This document shows positions 60,276 through 64,000 of a DNA stretch of 64,000 bases, piece after piece. The stretch comes from Pterois miles (Eukaryota; Chordata; Actinopteri; Perciformes; Scorpaenidae). A program made the translations under genes and the position numbers. How positions within the stretch are numbered: the stretch's first letter is position 1; every line of letters begins with the position of its first letter. Location: positions 14,903,501 to 14,967,500 of the forward strand of contig CAMQGK010000327.1 in assembly GCA_947000775.1 (NCBI GenBank), in the 5' to 3' direction. Under the pieces are notes generated by a model. It was not told where the DNA came from, did no database searches, and was given only the letters and a program-made list of their open reading frames with translations.

Positions 60276-62644
60276 TCAGTTGGTCTCTCCTTTAGAGTTG
60301 AGAAGCTCAATCAGCTGGTCTGCCTGCAAAACATCGACAAATGTGGACAGAACAGAAATGAGACAACAGAAAACACTTCTGGTTGACTGTAAAACTCCAC
60401 CTGCATAAACTTAAGTATGGTGGCAACACAGGGCGGGTGTCACTGACAGAATTACTGAACTAAATATGAGATTCATGTGTTGACTAAACAGACCTACAGC
60501 ACACTGCCCTCCTGCCAGTTAAGTCTATAACACCAGCTTTTAGACTGTAAATCCCTTATGCTACGGGGTAGAGCCTGTGTAAACGTCTGTGAATTTTGTA
60601 CAGAGAAACTGAACACACTCTCCTGCACTGTCGAGTGGCCTGGAACTACTAATGTCATAGTGAGAAAAAGACTCTGAAATGCAAAAACAGTAAATAGGGC
60701 TCACTGTTCATTCATCAAATACTAAATTACTAGGTCAACAGTCCTTATACATTTAAACTATGGTCCCTGCAAGAAATCAACACTTCATGAAACCTATTTT
60801 GCTCAAATGATATACAATTGTATGTTTAGTAATGGAGCACTGAACAAATAATGAAGAGGTGGCTTACTGAGATAAACCAGTAGGAGTTGAGTCTGTAGAT
60901 GAGGCGAGACATGAAGCCCATTTGACTGACAGGTGCCAGGACATGGAGGTGTAGGTGTGTGACAGAACAGAACGGGGGCCAGTGGAACCCGAACCTGCAG
61001 GCAAGGGAAAGGGCCACATGACACATTTTCAAAGTTTACTCAGTTTAAGTACCACTTTCTCACTTGTGACAACAACAAAGCCACAGATGTGTTAAAGCTA
61101 AATCTGTCAGTAAAAATTACACAGCAGTGAAGATTATCATTTTCCATTAGCTTAAGATCTACTGTTCTCTGAGTAAATACAGCTCATATTTTGCAGTCAC
61201 ACTGATATTGTGGTGATAATGGTGATTATTAGTGTTGATTGTTATTAAAGGCACAATTCACCCTGAAATAATGCATCAGTCACTATTTGCTGAAATGGGC
61301 TTTGACCTGGAGTTGATGTCATCAAGTGGCATAACTGGAAATGTTTGGGGATGTTTCTTTTGTAGTTAGATGGCAGCACTTACATTCCTGAGCCACTAAT
61401 CACTAGTGTGAGAAGCTGCAAACTACAAGGTGTACCACTGAATGTAACTCACCTGACATCACTGAGGTCTGTTACGTTGTTTTTCTGGAGGATCTCCTTC
61501 CCTATCTCAACCATCTGCTTCACTGGGTATGAGAACAAAAACACATGTTCCTTTTTAAACATAATATAATTTGCCATTATAAGGTCACTATATTTATTCA
61601 GTTGCAGAGTAGTTAACACAAAACACCAGTCCACAGGATTAATTAGCAATGAATTACCAGCGAAACTGAACTTGGTAGCAACATGCAGTAATCTATACAT
61701 ACATTTTTTTCAATGTGCAACCATTTCCGCAAGCATCGGTAATGAAGTGTGTAGTTTAAAGCATACCCAAAGGCACATGCTCCTTGCTGAGTGATTTACA
61801 GTTCCCTACATGTTTGGTTGGGACGACCAGGTAATGGTGGGGAGCTCCAGGTTTGATGTCTCTGAAACATGAGATCTCCTCATCCTGCAGTGGCGATAAA
61901 TGTAAATAAATAAATAAAGTCAGCAACTACAAATGACTGAATCAGCTTTAGGGCTGAAGAGGTAGAAGGATACAGACTATAGTGTTTACTGAACTCCAAC
62001 CTATTTTAACTACAGTTGTTGGTTAAATAAATCACCAATTTAGTCACCTAACTGCTGGCTCTTTTCAGCTCTTTATCATCTGTTACAGCTGTGGTTTTCA
62101 AGCTCAAACCTCCACTGAGAATGTGTTTCAGGGGACTTTGAAAAATAAATGTAGCTGAATTTATTAAAGGTCCTTTGAGTGAATATATATATGAGCTAAA
62201 ACAGGACCGACCGTATGGGGTTGTGACAATATACGGTATAACGTTGTACGTAACGTTACAATAACCCCGGGAGAAATATGAGACACACCCTGCTATATAA
62301 CACAAGAGCCCAGCATAAAACTACAAACTGCAACGCTAAATACATACGGTAGTTAAATTACTGCACGGTTAACTGACATAGTCTCAAAGGAAATATTAAC
62401 TCTGGCTACAGCTTCACAAAGCTACTAGCTAGCTGTTTACAGTGGCGACAGTCTAATGCTAGCTAGCTTGGCTGTCGATATTATTTAATCATTTCGATAT
62501 TCTCACACAGTGGAGGAGCTCCGTGCCCATTTCATTGTTTATAATCTTGCAGAAAATACATTTCTTCTCATATCCTTCAGCCGGCACGCTGCTGGTTTTG
62601 GAAACATCAACCTGGGCAGATTGTGTAGCTTCGACTCCTGCCAT
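60276..62644 (-). CDS. hint3: Histidine triad nucleotide-binding protein 3, 5 coding exons
   Basis: A HIT-superfamily hydrolase; HINT3 proteins cleave adenosine phosphoramidates and acyl-adenylates. Coding exons, in transcript order: 62644-62507, 61884-61767, 61522-61453, 60994-60868, 60323-60276, all with GT-AG junctions and matching phases. They give 166 codons plus stop; human HINT3 is 182 aa, the difference being a shorter N-terminus. The HIT core begins at KKCIFCKI (CxxC at 29-32). [20 protein letters not shown] is in exon 2. The catalytic triad HLHLHV is at 122-127 in exon 4, with the middle histidine at 124 the expected nucleophile. The typical C-terminal RLNSYWFIS follows. No defect seen. 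Start chosen at the ATG that heads the exon containing the HIT core. It lies upstream of trmt11 in the same orientation, as in tetrapods. Confidence 0.97.
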
Positions 62645-63350
62645 TGTTGTTGTACGATGAACTGTCAACAGTAAGACCAGCGCAGTCGATCCCAGAGGTC
62701 ATCGAGCTCACAAGGGGAAACTGAAAGATTGTCGCTCCAGATTGTAAGCGTAAGAGAAGAAAACTGCCACCAGATAGCGATGTAGTTCAACATATTATAT
62801 TTGTTATCTCGTTTTACCTGTACTCAGTTTAACACTATGTTTCATAAAACAGCAGGTGCCCTCAATATTTTGTACAATAAGTGCTTATAATTGGTCATCT
62901 CCATATTTTGATTCATAATTTAGTCATATAATGAGTGTTGCTGGCTCTGTGGATAGGACTGTTGCTGTACAGCAAAACTGACCCACATTTGCACATAACC
63001 TACTGCTCCAGCAGAAACTTTTAGACTTACAGAGTAAACATAGTCGTTCCTGTGACTATCTGGTTCAGATAAAAAGAGGAGATTGAGGGCTCATTTGGCA
63101 AAATCAGAGTAGGACTACCTTAAAATCCATATCTGTATTATCTGTTAGACCTTGGGCACACACAGATAAACATCACCATCAAGACGCCCATATCATTCAC
63201 TGTTGTTTTGCATCTTTTTCTTGGTAATTTGCAGGTTAACCTCTAAACACTAAAGCGTTGTTACTTGGAACTATTTTGTTCTTGTTGAAAATGAAAGGAG
63301 GCTATCCTAAATTGTCTATGTGTGACTGCTGCCATAATATGTGTACACAT
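62645..63350. promoter_or_regulatory. Upstream region of hint3
   Basis: About 700 bases between the hint3 start codon and the minisatellite. The first hundred bases should hold the 5' UTR and promoter. I see no clear TATA box, repeat family or further gene. Confidence 0.35.
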
Positions 63351-63354
63351 GTGC

Positions 63355-64000
63355 TTTAACTATTCAAGATCAATGCCTTACCTTAACTATTCAAGTTCAA
63401 AGCCTAACCTAAAGTAAGCTCAATGCCTAACCTTAAGTATTCAAGAGCAATGCTTAACCTTAACTATTCAAGATCAATGCCTAACCTAAAGTAAGATTAA
63501 TACCTAACCTTAAGTATTCAAGATCAATACCTATCCTTAACTACTCAAGATCAAAGCCTGACCTTAAGTAAGATCCATGCCTTACATTAACTATTCAAGA
63601 TCAATACCTTACCTTATCTACTCAAGTTCAGTGCCTAACCTTAACTATTCAAGATCAATGCCTTACGTTAACTATTCAAATTCAAAGCCTAACCTAAAGT
63701 AAACTCAATGCCTAACCTTAAGTATTCAAGATCAATACCTATCCTTAACTCTTCAAAGTCAATGAAACTGTCAGTCTAGAAACTGCTTTACTCTGCCTGT
63801 CCTGCCTCCCCTCCAAACCATAACTATTCAAGATCAATGACCAACCTTAACTATTCAAAACTATTCAAGATCAATGTCAACCATAATCATTCATGATCAA
63901 TGACTAACCTTAACTATTCAAAACTATTCAAGATCAATGTCGAACCTTAACTATTTAAGATCAATGCTTGACTATAACTATTCAAAATCAATGAAACTGG
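63355..64000. repeat. Minisatellite, unit about 27 bp, runs off the window
   Basis: Degenerate tandem units of the form CTATTCAAGATCAATGCC followed by TAACCTTAA, about 27 bases each, with a shorter variant containing AAAGTAAGCTCAATGCC. More than twenty units are visible. The array is broken once by non-repeat sequence around 63765-63815. It has no spacer diversity of the CRISPR kind. Confidence 0.93.

Noticed and set aside
63355..64000. Regular repeats resembling a CRISPR array
   Set aside because: Units are contiguous and degenerate, with no unique spacers, and the context is a vertebrate genome: a minisatellite.

Overview
This is a stretch of vertebrate nuclear DNA, almost certainly from a teleost fish. 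It is intron-rich and dominated by repeats typical of teleosts: hAT-type MITEs, a Tc1-like transposon, a tRNA-derived SINE, L2-type LINE tails and long (TG)n tracts. Three protein-coding genes can be reconstructed. All lie in the right third, and their order matches the tetrapod HINT3-TRMT11 neighbourhood.

Left two thirds (1 to about 42,100): I could confirm no host gene. The recognisable content is mobile-element debris: a broken hAT transposase (about 3,660-4,783), further hAT-like MITEs (5,110-6,034; 10,740-11,388; 18,025-18,800; 25,890-26,558), a Tc1-like relic (21,601-22,415), a SINE with a small MITE beside it (30,369-30,987), L2-like tails and several long-hairpin elements. The non-repetitive parts between them (for example 24,240-24,660 and 27,240-27,900) could hold regulatory DNA, but nothing in this window alone proves it.

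Right third: trmt11 (minus strand, 13 coding exons, 56,115 down to 42,378, 466 aa) encodes the catalytic subunit of the tRNA guanosine-10 N2-methyltransferase. Its introns carry many nested MITEs. About 1.1 kb upstream, head-to-head on the plus strand, is a coding exon for a short ABRA/Costars-family protein (57,220-57,711, 163 aa). hint3 (minus strand, 5 coding exons, 62,644 down to 60,276, 166 aa) encodes a histidine-triad nucleotide hydrolase. The window ends in a roughly 27-bp-unit minisatellite (about 63,355-64,000) that runs off the edge.

The three genes have unrelated biochemistry (tRNA modification, actin/Rho-SRF signalling, nucleotide hydrolysis). They share a neighbourhood, not an operon-like function. 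The most informative extra signals are the history of transposon insertions: one MITE family with at least six copies, target-site duplications still readable, and one copy inserted into another dated repeat whose empty counterpart is also in the window. No novel biochemical system was found.
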